The notes under the pieces are model-generated. The model saw only the letters and a list, made by a program, of their open reading frames with translations. It was not told where the DNA came from and did not search any database. Position numbers and translations under genes: made by a program. From contig NZ_LMEP01000022.1 in NCBI RefSeq assembly GCF_001426405.1, positions 63,363-127,362 of the forward strand: a DNA stretch of 64,000 nt, given 5' to 3'. This stretch comes from Streptomyces sp. Root1304 (GTDB lineage Bacteria > Actinomycetota > Actinomycetes > Streptomycetales > Streptomycetaceae). Positions 41,664 through 49,869 of this stretch are shown piece by piece (positions within the stretch are counted from its first letter, which is position 1; each line of letters starts with the position of its first letter).

Positions 41664-42926
41664 TCAGTCGGTCAGGGGGCGCGACCGCAGTTCGACCAGG
41701 GCGGGCGCGGCCTCCAGGTCGGCGGTCACCTGCTCGGGGTCCTCGCCGACGGCGATGACGTAGCCGTACCGGTTCATGTACGCCCGGGGCGGGAGTGCCA
41801 GCCGGGTGCCGGGGCCTGCCGTCGCGACCGCGCTGTGCACCGTGGTCCCGAAGAGGTCGGTGCGGACGGTCACCTCGACCGCCTCGCAGTCGGCCTCCGG
41901 GTAGAGGAACCTGATGGCCGCGGTCCTCTGTGCCTTCGGCGCGGTGTCGGGGGTGAGCCCCGCCGCCACGTGGGCGGCCGCGACCGCCGGGTCGGTGCCG
42001 GTGGCGAGCATCCCGATGAGGGGGATGAAGTCGCCGCCGAGGCGCGCGTTGATCTCGACGAGGCGCGGCCCCTTGGGGGTGAGCTTGAACTCGGTGTGCG
42101 TGGCACCGTGTTCGAAGCCGAGCGCCTTGTGGATGCGGTCCAGCTGGTCCAGGAGTTCGGCGTCCTGGAGGAGGGGGTCGGCGGCGTCGACGGTGTGCCC
42201 GGTCTCTTCGAAGTACGGGTCCATGCCGGTCTGCTTGCGCGCCACGATCATCGGGGTGCATACGCCGTCGACGACGACCGCGTCGATGCTGATCTCGGGA
42301 CCGGTGAGGTACTCCTCGACCAGGACGTCGGCCTCGTAACGGGGCACTCCGGGCCAGTTGGCGGAGCTGGCCGCCTCGAAGGCCGCTTCGACGGCGTCGC
42401 CGTGGTCGGCCCGGACGACACCGAGGCTGCCGGCGAGTCCACGGGCCTTGACCACCACGGGGTAGCCGGTCGCGTCGGCCGCGCGGCGCGCCTCGGCCGC
42501 CGTGGAGACCGGGGTGCAGGCCGGCTGCGGGACGCCGGCGGCCGTCAGCCGCGCCCGCGTGGTCGCCTTGTCCCGGCAGGAGAGCACCGCGTCGGGCGCG
42601 CTTCCGGGCAGGCCGAGGGCTTCGGCAAGGCGGGCGGCGGCGTGCACGAGGGACTCGTCGTAGGTGAAGACTCCAGCGACGGGAAGCTGTTGCATGACCT
42701 TCTTCGCCTCGGTGAGGAGTGCGTCGAGGTCCTTGGTGTCGAGGAGCGAGGTCCCCTGCACGTACGGCAGTTGCCAGCTCGGCTCGTAGGCGTCGAGGAG
42801 CCACAGGCGGAAGTGGCGCGACACGGCCGCCACGATGTACTCCCGGTAGCGGCGGTCACCGCTGCCTATGAGGAGCAGGACCGGTGCCTCGGTGGTGGGC
42901 GAGTGCGGGTGGGGCGTGGCGGCCAT
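41664..42926 (-). CDS. ATP-grasp carboxylate-amine ligase
   Basis: A 420-aa ligase of the ATP-grasp superfamily, which joins a carboxylate to an amine through an acyl-phosphate. N-domain VLLLIGSGDRRYREYIVAAV; ATP-grasp core with YPVVVKARGLAGSLGV (about 163-178), YEADVLVEEYLTGPEISIDAVV and the Mg-binding LVEINARLGGDFI (about 312-324). C-terminal part resembles BL00235/TabS-like L-amino acid ligases. ATG 42926 follows AAAGG. First gene of the operon that continues with MTA salvage genes; a role in coupling an amino acid to an arsenic amino acid is my inference. Confidence 0.85.
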   Translation of the reverse strand: MAATPHPHSPTTEAPVLLLIGSGDRRYREYIVAAVSRHFRLWLLDAYEPSWQLPYVQGTSLLDTKDLDALLTEAKKVMQQLPVAGVFTYDESLVHAAARLAEALGLPGSAPDAVLSCRDKATTRARLTAAGVPQPACTPVSTAAEARRAADATGYPVVVKARGLAGSLGVVRADHGDAVEAAFEAASSANWPGVPRYEADVLVEEYLTGPEISIDAVVVDGVCTPMIVARKQTGMDPYFEETGHTVDAADPLLQDAELLDQLDRIHKALGFEHGATHTEFKLTPKGPRLVEINARLGGDFIPLIGMLATGTDPAVAAAHVAAGLTPDTAPKAQRTAAIRFLYPEADCEAVEVTVRTDLFGTTVHSAVATAGPGTRLALPPRAYMNRYGYVIAVGEDPEQVTADLEAAPALVELRSRPLTD

Positions 42927-43006
42927 GGCGGGAACCTTTGCGTCGACGTGTGGTCGGGGCCGGGGCCGGCCGACGGAACGGGGCAGGGGCCAGATCGGCA
43001 ACGGCA

Positions 43007-43069
43007 CTGTCGGCCGACGGCCGGAACCATGCCAGGATCAAGCGATGTATGTCAATAGATCGATGAATG
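43007..43069 (-). promoter_or_regulatory. Shared promoter/operator block of operon A
   Basis: This 63-bp block recurs almost unchanged at 53630-53692, with the 29 bp at 43041-43069 identical to 53664-53692. On the minus strand it contains ATCTATTGACATACATCG, whose TTGACA is a consensus -35, 18 bp before CATGGT. ATCGAT/ATGTAT half-sites around it suggest an ArsR-type operator. It lies 81 bp upstream of the ATP-grasp start. Confidence 0.75.
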
Positions 43070-43460
43070 GCCGAAGGGGCACCCCTCTCCAGGCGTCACG
43101 GCCACATGGCACCCCTGCCCCGGTTCGCCCGCCTCTGCGGGTGCCTGCGGAGGCTGTTCAGGTTACCCAGTGTGGGCGTTCACGCAGATGAGATCGATAG
43201 GAGGGAAGAGCGTCCGCACGCCTTGCGACTCCTGCGACGTGCGACGGGCGGCGAAATTCGATCGGCGGCCATCGATGATTCAGACGCGGCGGATGGCTCC
43301 GGGGCAACCTGTCCGACACGGCCGAACCACCCACACCGGGTCGCCAGAAAGGCTGGGAAGGAGTAGCGTTCCCGCACGGATCGTGCCCCGCAACGCGCGG
43401 GGCCACGAGCCGGTGGACGCCGGGACGGCGCGGGCGCTCCGAAGGAGAAGCGGCCGGGCC
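43070..43460. other. Gap behind operon A with a second conserved element
   Basis: 391 bp without a supported gene. It resembles the gap upstream of operon B: a 27-bp element at 43254-43280 (AAATTCGATC...ATCGATGATT) matches 53909-53935 at 22 positions, and the sequence around GTAGCGTTC (about 43366) also recurs near 53975. The whole block looks duplicated. Confidence 0.6.
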
Positions 43461-43769
43461 TCATCCGCAAGGCCGTCGGGCCACAGGAGCTTCACGCCCT
43501 CCGTCGGCCAGACCGCCGAAGAACGAGGCCAGATCGGTCAGCGCCTCGGGGCGCAGCCGGTAGTAGGTGAAACGCCCGCAGGGCTCGGTCTCCACGACGC
43601 CCGCTTCCCGGAGAACCCGGAGATGGTTCGACAGGTTCGTCTGCCGCGCGCCCGTCTCCTCGACGAGGTGAGTCGTACACAGCGACTCACGGTCGAGCAG
43701 GCACACGATGCGAAGCCGCAGAGGGTCCGCCAGGGCCCTCAGCAGTTCCGCGTTCACCGACGTCAGCAT
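43461..43769 (-). CDS. ArsR-family repressor (arsR/arsC module 1)
   Basis: A 102-aa regulator with cysteines in ESLCTTHLVEETGARQTNLSNHL at the start of the recognition region and in ETEPCGRFTYYRL in the wing. It is a close paralogue of the protein at 46967-47275. The divergent arsC starts 88 bp away, so this protein probably controls it. Confidence 0.9.
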   Translation of the reverse strand: MLTSVNAELLRALADPLRLRIVCLLDRESLCTTHLVEETGARQTNLSNHLRVLREAGVVETEPCGRFTYYRLRPEALTDLASFFGGLADGGREAPVARRPCG

Positions 43770-43857
43770 GGCCTGATCGTGACACACCGAGCACAACCGG
43801 TGCCAACCGCAGGATTTTCCAACACCGTTGCACTGCAACCCGTTTGAGGAGACATGG

Positions 43858-44271
43858 GTGCCCCGGATGCCCTCTGTTCTGTTCGTCTGCATTCACAACG
43901 CCGGCCGGTCCCAGATGGCCGCCGCGTGGCTTCGCCACCTGGCCGGCGACCGGATCGAAGTCCGTTCGGCGGGCTCCGCACCGGCCTCGGCGGTGAACCC
44001 GGCAGCGGTCGAAGCGATGCGCGAAGTCGGTATCGACATGTCCGCGGAGGTCCCCAGGATCCTCACCACGGAAGCCGTCAGCGAGTCGGACGTGTGCGTC
44101 ACGATGGGCTGTGGGGACACCTGCGAGGTCTTCCCCGGCAAGCGCTACCTCGACTGGAAGCTCGACGACCCGGCCGGGCAAGGGGTGGAGGCGGTGCGCC
44201 CCATCCGCGACGCCATCAGGGGCCTCGTCGAGAATCTCATCGCGGAGATGGACGCGGCGCGGGCGCGTTGA
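43858..44271 (+). CDS. arsC: Arsenate reductase (low-Mr phosphatase type)
   Basis: A 137-aa enzyme reducing arsenate to arsenite. The P-loop CIHNAGRS (Cys about 11) and the second Cys motif MGCGDTCEVFPGK (about 79-91) are those of thiol-linked (thioredoxin or mycothiol) ArsC enzymes. GTG 43858 with GAGGAG 6 bp upstream is chosen over ATG 43867. It is the paralogue of the gene at 47347. It supplies the As(III) that the putative ArsL would use and Acr3 would export. Confidence 0.9.
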   Translation: MPRMPSVLFVCIHNAGRSQMAAAWLRHLAGDRIEVRSAGSAPASAVNPAAVEAMREVGIDMSAEVPRILTTEAVSESDVCVTMGCGDTCEVFPGKRYLDWKLDDPAGQGVEAVRPIRDAIRGLVENLIAEMDAARAR

Positions 44272-44281
44272 ACCAGAACGG

Positions 44282-44662
44282 TCAGAACGACGCGCAGTCG
44301 ACGCTCTGGGGGAAGGCACGCTTCCTGAGCTCCCGAAGAGCATCCCAGCGGATCGAGAACCAGGCCCAGGTTCCTCGCTGTTCACGGCGCAGCAACCCTG
44401 CCGTGGTGAGGATCTTCAGGTGACGGCTCACCGTGGGCTGCGCCAGGTCGAGCGACTCGGTCAGGTCGCAGACGCAGAGCTCTCCGGTCGGCGACTGGTC
44501 GATGAGGTGGACGATCTGGAGGCGGGTCTGGTCGGCCATCGCCTTCAACTGGGCTGTCAGCAGCTCGACTTCGCCGCGGTCGATCAGCGGTCTCGGGGAG
44601 CACGGAACACAGCGCTCCGCACTCACGTCCTCGATCGGTATACCCACCGCAGGAATTGCCAT
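44282..44662 (-). CDS. ArsR-family regulator of the arsO-like gene
   Basis: A 126-aa regulator. N-terminal AERCVPCSPRPLID and recognition-region cysteines in GELCVCDLTESLDLAQPTVSRHLK, an As(III)-type sensor. Its tail (ALRELRKRAFPQS) converges on the arsC stop 10 bp away. The leftward arsO-like gene and acr3 lie upstream on the same strand, 55 bp apart, and may be transcribed through this gene. Confidence 0.9.
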   Translation of the reverse strand: MAIPAVGIPIEDVSAERCVPCSPRPLIDRGEVELLTAQLKAMADQTRLQIVHLIDQSPTGELCVCDLTESLDLAQPTVSRHLKILTTAGLLRREQRGTWAWFSIRWDALRELRKRAFPQSVDCASF

Positions 44663-44717
44663 CCTGACACCATACGAGTCGACAAGATCCCACGACCAAT
44701 CCGATGATCGATATCCG

Positions 44718-45809
44718 TCAGGAGTTCACCATCCGTTCACTCGCACCGTCTCGGCGCAGAAGGGCGGTGATCGCCCGCGCGGCTTCGCGCGCGGGGCGGC
44801 CGACGCCGACAAGGGTGGCCGAGGCGGGCCCGGTCCAGTCGCCGTACCCGAGCAGATGGAGTCGTGGCTCTCCGAGAGCCTCCGTTCCCCGGGTGGGGGT
44901 GTGTCCCCGATGACCGCGGAGCCCGAGCGGGGCGAGGTGGGCGAGAGCGGGACGGAAGCCGGTGCACCAGATGATCGCGTCGGCCTCGGCCCGCGTACCG
45001 TCGGCCCACTCGACACCGGTCTCCGTCACACGCGTGAACATCGGTTGCGCCTTGAGGAGGCCCGCATCGCGGGCTTCGCGTACGGGTGGGGCGGCGACGA
45101 TGTCACCGAGCGAAGCGACTCCCCCGCCGTCGGCACGGCCTTCATCGAGGGCACGCCGGCGGGCGGTGGCGTGGTCGAAGAGGGCGCGGCCGTCGATGTC
45201 GTCGGCGAGGAACCGCGCGGGCCGCTGGGTGGCCCAGGTGAGATCGGTGTCGTACGCGAGATCGGCGGCGATCTGTGCTCCGGAGTTCCCGCCGCCGACG
45301 ACGATGACCCGCATTCCGGCGAACTCACCGGGAGTGCGGTACTCGACGGTGTGGAGCTGCCGCCCCTGAAAGGAACCGCGGCCCGGGACGGAGGGAAGGA
45401 AGGGCCGTGACCACGTTCCCGTGGCGCTGACGACGGCGCGGGCGCGCCAGACACCGGAGTCGGTCTCGACGCGCAGGTGCTCGCCGTCACGGCGGACCGC
45501 CTCGACGCGAACGGGCCGTTGTACGGGGAGTTCGTACCGCTGCTCGTAGTCGGTCAGGTAGTCGACGACGTGGGCGGCCCCGGGGTACGTCTCCCCCTGC
45601 TGCGGCGGCATGAGGCGACCGGGCAGGGACGAGTACGCCGCCGGCGAGAAGAGGTGCAACGAGTCCCACGTGTGCTGCCAGGCCCCGCCCGGCGCGGTCT
45701 GAGCGTCGAGGACAGTGAAGTCGAGGCCGCCGAGGCGGCGCAGGTGATATCCGGCGGCGAGTCCCGCCTGGCCACCACCGATCACGACGACGTCGAGCGC
45801 CTTGCTCAT
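44718..45809 (-). CDS. arsO: ArsO-like flavin monooxygenase, second copy
   Basis: A 363-aa FAD- and NAD(P)H-binding enzyme typical of actinobacterial arsenic clusters. Seen: FAD motif IGGGQAGLAAGYHLRRLG (about 10-27), NADPH motif VIVVGGGNSGAQIAADLAY (about 167-185) and CTGFRPALAHLAPLGL. Size and sequence differ clearly from the flavoprotein at 32205. No Cys-rich tail. It lies between acr3 and arsR on one strand, so it belongs to the detoxification module; the exact oxidation is unknown. Confidence 0.85.
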   Translation of the reverse strand: MSKALDVVVIGGGQAGLAAGYHLRRLGGLDFTVLDAQTAPGGAWQHTWDSLHLFSPAAYSSLPGRLMPPQQGETYPGAAHVVDYLTDYEQRYELPVQRPVRVEAVRRDGEHLRVETDSGVWRARAVVSATGTWSRPFLPSVPGRGSFQGRQLHTVEYRTPGEFAGMRVIVVGGGNSGAQIAADLAYDTDLTWATQRPARFLADDIDGRALFDHATARRRALDEGRADGGGVASLGDIVAAPPVREARDAGLLKAQPMFTRVTETGVEWADGTRAEADAIIWCTGFRPALAHLAPLGLRGHRGHTPTRGTEALGEPRLHLLGYGDWTGPASATLVGVGRPAREAARAITALLRRDGASERMVNS

Positions 45810-45884
45810 CCCCTCGGCTTCCCTTCATCCGGCTGCGCCTCGCCCCGGTGGAGGGGCGAGGCGCAGAGTAGCGACACTGCGGGG

Positions 45885-46970
45885 CTACGGCCGGGCGGGG
45901 GCGAACCTCTCGCGCCAGGCCAGCGACACGTACACGAGCGCGACCAGGACCGGGACCTCGATGAGGGGGCCGACGACTCCGGAGAGGGCCTGACCGGAGG
46001 TGACGCCGAAGGTGGCGATGGCGACGGCGATGGCGAGTTCGAAGTTGTTGCCGGCGGCGGTGAAGGCGAGCGTCGCGGTGCGGTCGTAGGTGAGGCCGAT
46101 GGCCTTGCCGAGGGCGAAGGTGCCGAACCACATCACCGCGAAGTAGACGAGGAGCGGGAGGGCGATCCTCGCCACGTCCAGCGGCTGCGAGGTGATCGTC
46201 TTCCCCTGAAGGGCGAAGAGGATGACGATCGTGAAAAGCAACCCGTAGAGCGCCCACGGCCCGATCTTCGGCAGGAACTTCGTCTCGTACTGCTCGCGGC
46301 CCATCCTCCTCTCACCGATCCGGCGGGTGAGGAATCCGGCTACCAACGGAACGCCGAGGAAGATGACGACGTTCAGGGCGATCTTCCCCATCGAGATGTC
46401 GAGCGTCTCGCCCTCGCCGAGGCCGAGCCAGCCGGGCAGCAGGTCGAGGTAGAACCAGCCAAGGGCACCGAAGGCTACGACCTGGAAGACCGAGTTCAGC
46501 GCGACGAGGACCGCGGCGGCCTCGCGGTCACCGCAGGCCAGGTCGTTCCAGATGATCACCATGGCGATGCAGCGGGCAAGGCCGACGATGATCAGGCCGG
46601 TGCGGTACTCCGGCAGGTCCGGCAGGAAGATCCAGGCGAGGGCGAACATGAGTGCCGGGCCGAGGATCCAGTTGATGACGAGCGACGAGACCATGAGCTT
46701 CTTGTCGCCGGTGACGGCGTCGAGCCTGTCGTACCGGACCTTGGCGAGGACCGGGTACATCATGATCAGCAGGCCCACGGCGATGGGCAGCGAGATGCCG
46801 CCGATCTCGACCTTGGCCAAAGCGTCGTTCAGGCCGGGGATCAGCCGCCCGAGCCCGAGGCCGAGGCCCATGGCGAGGAGGATCCAGACGGCGAGGAAGC
46901 GGTCCAGCGTCGACAGCTTCGCGACGACTGAGGAATCCACAGCCCGAGAAGGGGCTTGGGTGGGGGTCAC
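45885..46970 (-). CDS. acr3: ACR3 arsenite efflux permease
   Basis: A 361-aa transporter with ten helices that exports As(OH)3. The conserved Cys is in IVGLARCIAMVIIWNDLACGD (about 130-150), and the conserved Glu occurs in AAGNNFELAIAVAIA near residue 305. The ATG overlaps the stop of the upstream arsR by 4 bp (46967-46970), so both are translated together under that repressor. Confidence 0.95.
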   Translation of the reverse strand: MTPTQAPSRAVDSSVVAKLSTLDRFLAVWILLAMGLGLGLGRLIPGLNDALAKVEIGGISLPIAVGLLIMMYPVLAKVRYDRLDAVTGDKKLMVSSLVINWILGPALMFALAWIFLPDLPEYRTGLIIVGLARCIAMVIIWNDLACGDREAAAVLVALNSVFQVVAFGALGWFYLDLLPGWLGLGEGETLDISMGKIALNVVIFLGVPLVAGFLTRRIGERRMGREQYETKFLPKIGPWALYGLLFTIVILFALQGKTITSQPLDVARIALPLLVYFAVMWFGTFALGKAIGLTYDRTATLAFTAAGNNFELAIAVAIATFGVTSGQALSGVVGPLIEVPVLVALVYVSLAWRERFAPARP

Positions 46971-47275
46971 GGACAGGCCCTCTTGTTCTCGGCAGCGGTA
47001 CGGGCGGATGCGGCCAGGTCGGCGAACTGGCCGGCCAGCTGGGCGATGACGTCCGGCTTCAGGCGGTAGTACGTGAAGCGACCGCAGGGCTCCGTCTCCA
47101 CCACACCGGCCTCGCGCAGCACGCGCAGGTGGTTGGAGAGGTTGGTCTGCTTGGCGCCCGTCTCCTCCACGAGATGGGTGGTGCAGAGGGTCTCGCGGGC
47201 GAGCAGAGTCACGATCTGGAGCCTGAGCGGATCGGCCAGAACCCGGATCAGATCAGTATCGACTGACGTCATCAT
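46967..47275 (-). CDS. arsR: ArsR-family repressor (arsR/arsC module 2)
   Basis: A 102-aa repressor, near-duplicate of the one at 43461 in its recognition helix (ETLCTTHLVEETGAKQTNLSNHL) and wing (PCGRFTYYRLKP). First gene of the arsR-acr3 operon; divergent arsC begins 72 bp away. The gap has a repeated CTGATAC (about 47279 and 47303) that could be its operator. Confidence 0.92.
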   Translation of the reverse strand: MMTSVDTDLIRVLADPLRLQIVTLLARETLCTTHLVEETGAKQTNLSNHLRVLREAGVVETEPCGRFTYYRLKPDVIAQLAGQFADLAASARTAAENKRACP

Positions 47276-47346
47276 GGACTGATACTGTCACATCACTCGC
47301 TGCTGATACCAGCCGGGGCTGACCTCTTGCCGCCAAGGAAGACCCG

Positions 47347-47766
47347 ATGACCACCGCTCCGCTCGCCTCCGTGCTCTTCGTCTGCGTCCACAACGCGGGC
47401 CGCTCCCAGATGGCCGCCGGATTCCTGCGCCACCTGGCCGGCGACCGCGTCGAGGTCCGCTCCGCCGGTTCGATTCCCGGCGACCAGATCAACCCGGCCG
47501 CCGTCGAGGCCATGGCCGAGGTCGGCGTCGACATCTCCGACCAGCAGCCCAAGGTGCTGACCACCGTGGCCGTCCAGGCGTCCGACTACGTCATCACCAT
47601 GGGCTGCGGCGACGCCTGCCCGGTCTTCCCCGGCAAGAAGTACCTCGACTGGGCCCTGGAGGATCCGGCCGGCCAGGGTGTCGAGGCCGTCCGCCCGATC
47701 CGTGACGAGATCAAGGTCCTGATCGAGGGCCTCATCTCCGAGATCGACGTGCAGCAGGAAACGTGA
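47347..47766 (+). CDS. arsC: Arsenate reductase, second copy
   Basis: A 139-aa thiol-linked arsenate reductase with P-loop CVHNAGRS (Cys about 13) and GCGDACPVFPGKKYLDW (about 84-100). It shares most residues with the protein at 43858. Its stop overlaps the next start (47763), a truncated thioredoxin reductase gene, suggesting that a full TrxB once provided electrons. Confidence 0.92.
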   Translation: MTTAPLASVLFVCVHNAGRSQMAAGFLRHLAGDRVEVRSAGSIPGDQINPAAVEAMAEVGVDISDQQPKVLTTVAVQASDYVITMGCGDACPVFPGKKYLDWALEDPAGQGVEAVRPIRDEIKVLIEGLISEIDVQQET

Positions 47767-48284
47767 CTCCCTTGACCGACTCGAGCACAGAGACCGTGGG
47801 CGACGTCCGTGAGGTCATCGTCATAGGCTCCGGACCCGCCGGATACACCGCAGCCCTCTACACGGCCCGCGCCCAGCTCAGGCCCCTGCTCTTCGGCAGC
47901 TCGATCTTCGTCGGAGGGTCCCTGACCACGACGACCGAGGTCGAGAACACGCTCGCCGACGTCGTCCTGCGCGACACCTTCACGGGCAGGACCCGCGATC
48001 TCGCTTCCGCCGGCCTGTTCATCGCCATCGGCCACGACCCGCGCACCGAACTCTTCACCGGCCAGGTCGACCTCGACGACGAGGGCTACATCAAGGTGGA
48101 GGCGCCCTCCACCCGCACGAACCTGCCGGGAGTCTTCGCCGCCGGCGACGTCGTCGACCACACCTACCGCCAGGCCATCACGGCCGCGGGCTCCGGCTGC
48201 CAGGCCGCACTCGACGCGGAGCGGTACCTCGCCGCCCTCGCCGACAAGCGCAAGACCGCCGCGAGCGTCACCGTCACAGCCTGA
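47763..48284 (+). pseudogene. Thioredoxin reductase with an internal in-frame deletion
   Basis: A 173-aa reading frame whose ends match ArsT/TrxB but which lacks about half the usual 310-320 residues. The FAD motif IGSGPAGYTAALYTARA and GGSLTTTTEVEN (to about residue 60) run straight into LRDTFTGRTRDLASAGLFIAIGHDP and the C-terminal GVFAAGDVVDHTYRQAITAAG. The redox CxxC, the NADPH domain and part of the FAD domain are gone. Loss of activity is expected. The frame remains open, so deletion may be recent. Confidence 0.85.
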
Positions 48285-48325
48285 GGCACCATCGAAGCCC
48301 ACGCTGTCGGCCCTCCCCATGAACA

Positions 48326-48371
48326 CCAGCTCCTGCCCGTCGCGTTGGCGGACCTGCCGGGCAGGAGCTGG
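48326..48371 (+). terminator. Terminator after the trxB remnant
   Basis: CCAGCTCCTGCCCG (48326-48339) pairs with CGGGCAGGAGCTGG (48358-48371), loop 18 nt. A second shorter stem with GCCGGCA arms follows near 48449-48473, facing the leftward arsR. Confidence 0.7.
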
Positions 48372-48543
48372 CACATTCCCCAGGTCGGCACGACGAGTCG
48401 TACCGCAGCCGGTCTTCGGTCTTCGTGCGGCCGCACGTGAGCACAAGAAGCCGGCAACGAAACTCGCTGCCGGCTCATCTGCTCCGCTCACGGTTCGGAC
48501 CTGCTCGGTAGACCCCTGCGGCACGGCTACGGGCGAAGGGCCT

Positions 48544-48879
48544 TCAGCTGGATTCCGGCTCCCCGCACGAGTGGACCGGTGCGCCGACGAGGATGTCGGC
48601 GGCGCTGGGGAACTCGGTGACGCAGCGGGGGTTGACGGCGTACCGGATGCTGGCACCGGCCCGGCGCCTGGTCAGGAAGCGGGCGGTGTGGAGGATCTTC
48701 AGGTGGTGCGAAACGGTCGACTGGTTGAGTCGAAGGTGGTCGACGATCTCACCCACCGGCACGGGCTCCGGTCGACCGCTCAGGAACCGCATGATGCGGA
48801 TACGTGTGGGGTCTGCCAGGGCTCGGAACCAGCGGGCGTACTCCTCGACGGTCTCCCGGTCGAGTGACGTTTCGGACAT
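48544..48879 (-). CDS. ArsR-family regulator with C-terminal Cys motif
   Basis: A 111-aa regulator related to the one at 35170: no Cys in the helix-turn-helix (GEIVDHLRLNQSTVSHHLKIL), but NPRCVTEFPSAADILVG and a final HSCGEPESS in the tail, matching the CxxxFPSAAD region there. It lies 128 bp downstream of the arsM terminator on the same strand, with ATG at 48879. It may be the pathway-specific regulator of the two biosynthetic operons; this is inference from position. Confidence 0.85.
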   Translation of the reverse strand: MSETSLDRETVEEYARWFRALADPTRIRIMRFLSGRPEPVPVGEIVDHLRLNQSTVSHHLKILHTARFLTRRRAGASIRYAVNPRCVTEFPSAADILVGAPVHSCGEPESS

Positions 48880-49006
48880 GGGAATCCTTAGCGGCCACGG
48901 GGATCGCCTCCGCGCCGTCGGCAGCAGCGAAGTGCGGACCGGTCGAGCCATCGGGAGCGTGGTCGTCCGCCCACGGTCACGAGGGGACGCCGGCGAGTAC
49001 AACGGT

Positions 49007-49047
49007 GCGAACCGTGGCCGGAGCTCTGAGCTCCGGCCACGGTTCGC
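49007..49047 (-). terminator. Very strong hairpin after arsM
   Basis: Two perfect 20-bp arms (GCGAACCGTGGCCGGAGCTC at 49007-49026; complement 49028-49047) with one unpaired base. It ends 14 bp after the arsM stop, closing operon B, and separates it from the arsR at 48544. Confidence 0.85.
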
Positions 49048-49061
49048 GTGCGATGACGTGC

Positions 49062-49850
49062 TCAGCAGCAGGTGCCGCCCGGCTCGCACTCCTGCGCGTC
49101 GGCGGTGCTGTCGGCCGGCTTGCGGGCGCGGATGAGGGCGGCGTGGAGGCCGTCGGCGGCCTCCTGGGTGAACACGACCTCCGCGTCCTTCAGGCCGACC
49201 GCGTCGAGGAGTTCCTTGTACTCGGCGACCGACAGGGCACCCGCGATGCACTGGCTGTGCCCGCCGCGCTCCGCTCGCTCCTCGGGGCTGAGCCGGTCCT
49301 CGGCGACGACGTCGCTGATGCCGAGGCGGCCGCCGGGGGTGAGGACGCGCGCCATCTCGGCGAAGACGGCGGGCTTGTTCAGCGACAGGTTGATCACGCA
49401 GTTGGAGATGATCACGTCGACGGTGTCGGCGGGCAGCGGGATGGACTCGATCGTTCCCTTGAGGAGGACGACGTTGTCGATCTCGGCGTCGGCGACGTTG
49501 CGGGCGGCGAGGGCGAGCATCTCCTCCAGGAAGTCCAGGCCGAAGACGCGGCCGTCGGGGCCGACGCGCCGGGCGCTGAGGATGACGTCCAGTCCGCCGC
49601 CGGAGCCGAGGTCCAGGACCGTCTCGCCCTCGCGGAGTTCGGCGACGGCGCTCGGGTTGCCGCAGCCGAGACTGGCGAGGAGGGCGGCGTCCGGGGCGGT
49701 GCCGGGGCCGATCTCGTCGTACGCGGCGGGACCGAAGGTCTGCGGGTCGGGCGAGCAGCAGGCGCCGCTCGTCTCGGCTTCGGCGGCCTTGGCCCGGTAG
49801 TACTCCCGGACCTCTTCCTGCAGGCTGCCGGCAGTGGTGATGTCGCTCAT
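49062..49850 (-). CDS. arsM: Arsenite SAM methyltransferase
   Basis: A 262-aa class I methyltransferase. SAM motif VLDLGSGGGLDVILSARRVG (about 78-97), and the three conserved substrate cysteines correspond to C63 (LGCGNP), C151 (SNCVINL) and C201 (SQCIAGAL). A vicinal pair C31-C32 (GACCSP) and a tail ending GGTCC are additional. ArsM methylates As(III) or, in arsinothricin synthesis, the hydroxyarsinothricin intermediate. As the last gene of operon B it fits the second role. Confidence 0.93.
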   Translation of the reverse strand: MSDITTAGSLQEEVREYYRAKAAEAETSGACCSPDPQTFGPAAYDEIGPGTAPDAALLASLGCGNPSAVAELREGETVLDLGSGGGLDVILSARRVGPDGRVFGLDFLEEMLALAARNVADAEIDNVVLLKGTIESIPLPADTVDVIISNCVINLSLNKPAVFAEMARVLTPGGRLGISDVVAEDRLSPEERAERGGHSQCIAGALSVAEYKELLDAVGLKDAEVVFTQEAADGLHAALIRARKPADSTADAQECEPGGTCC

Positions 49851-49869
49851 GACGGGTGGTCCTTCTCGG

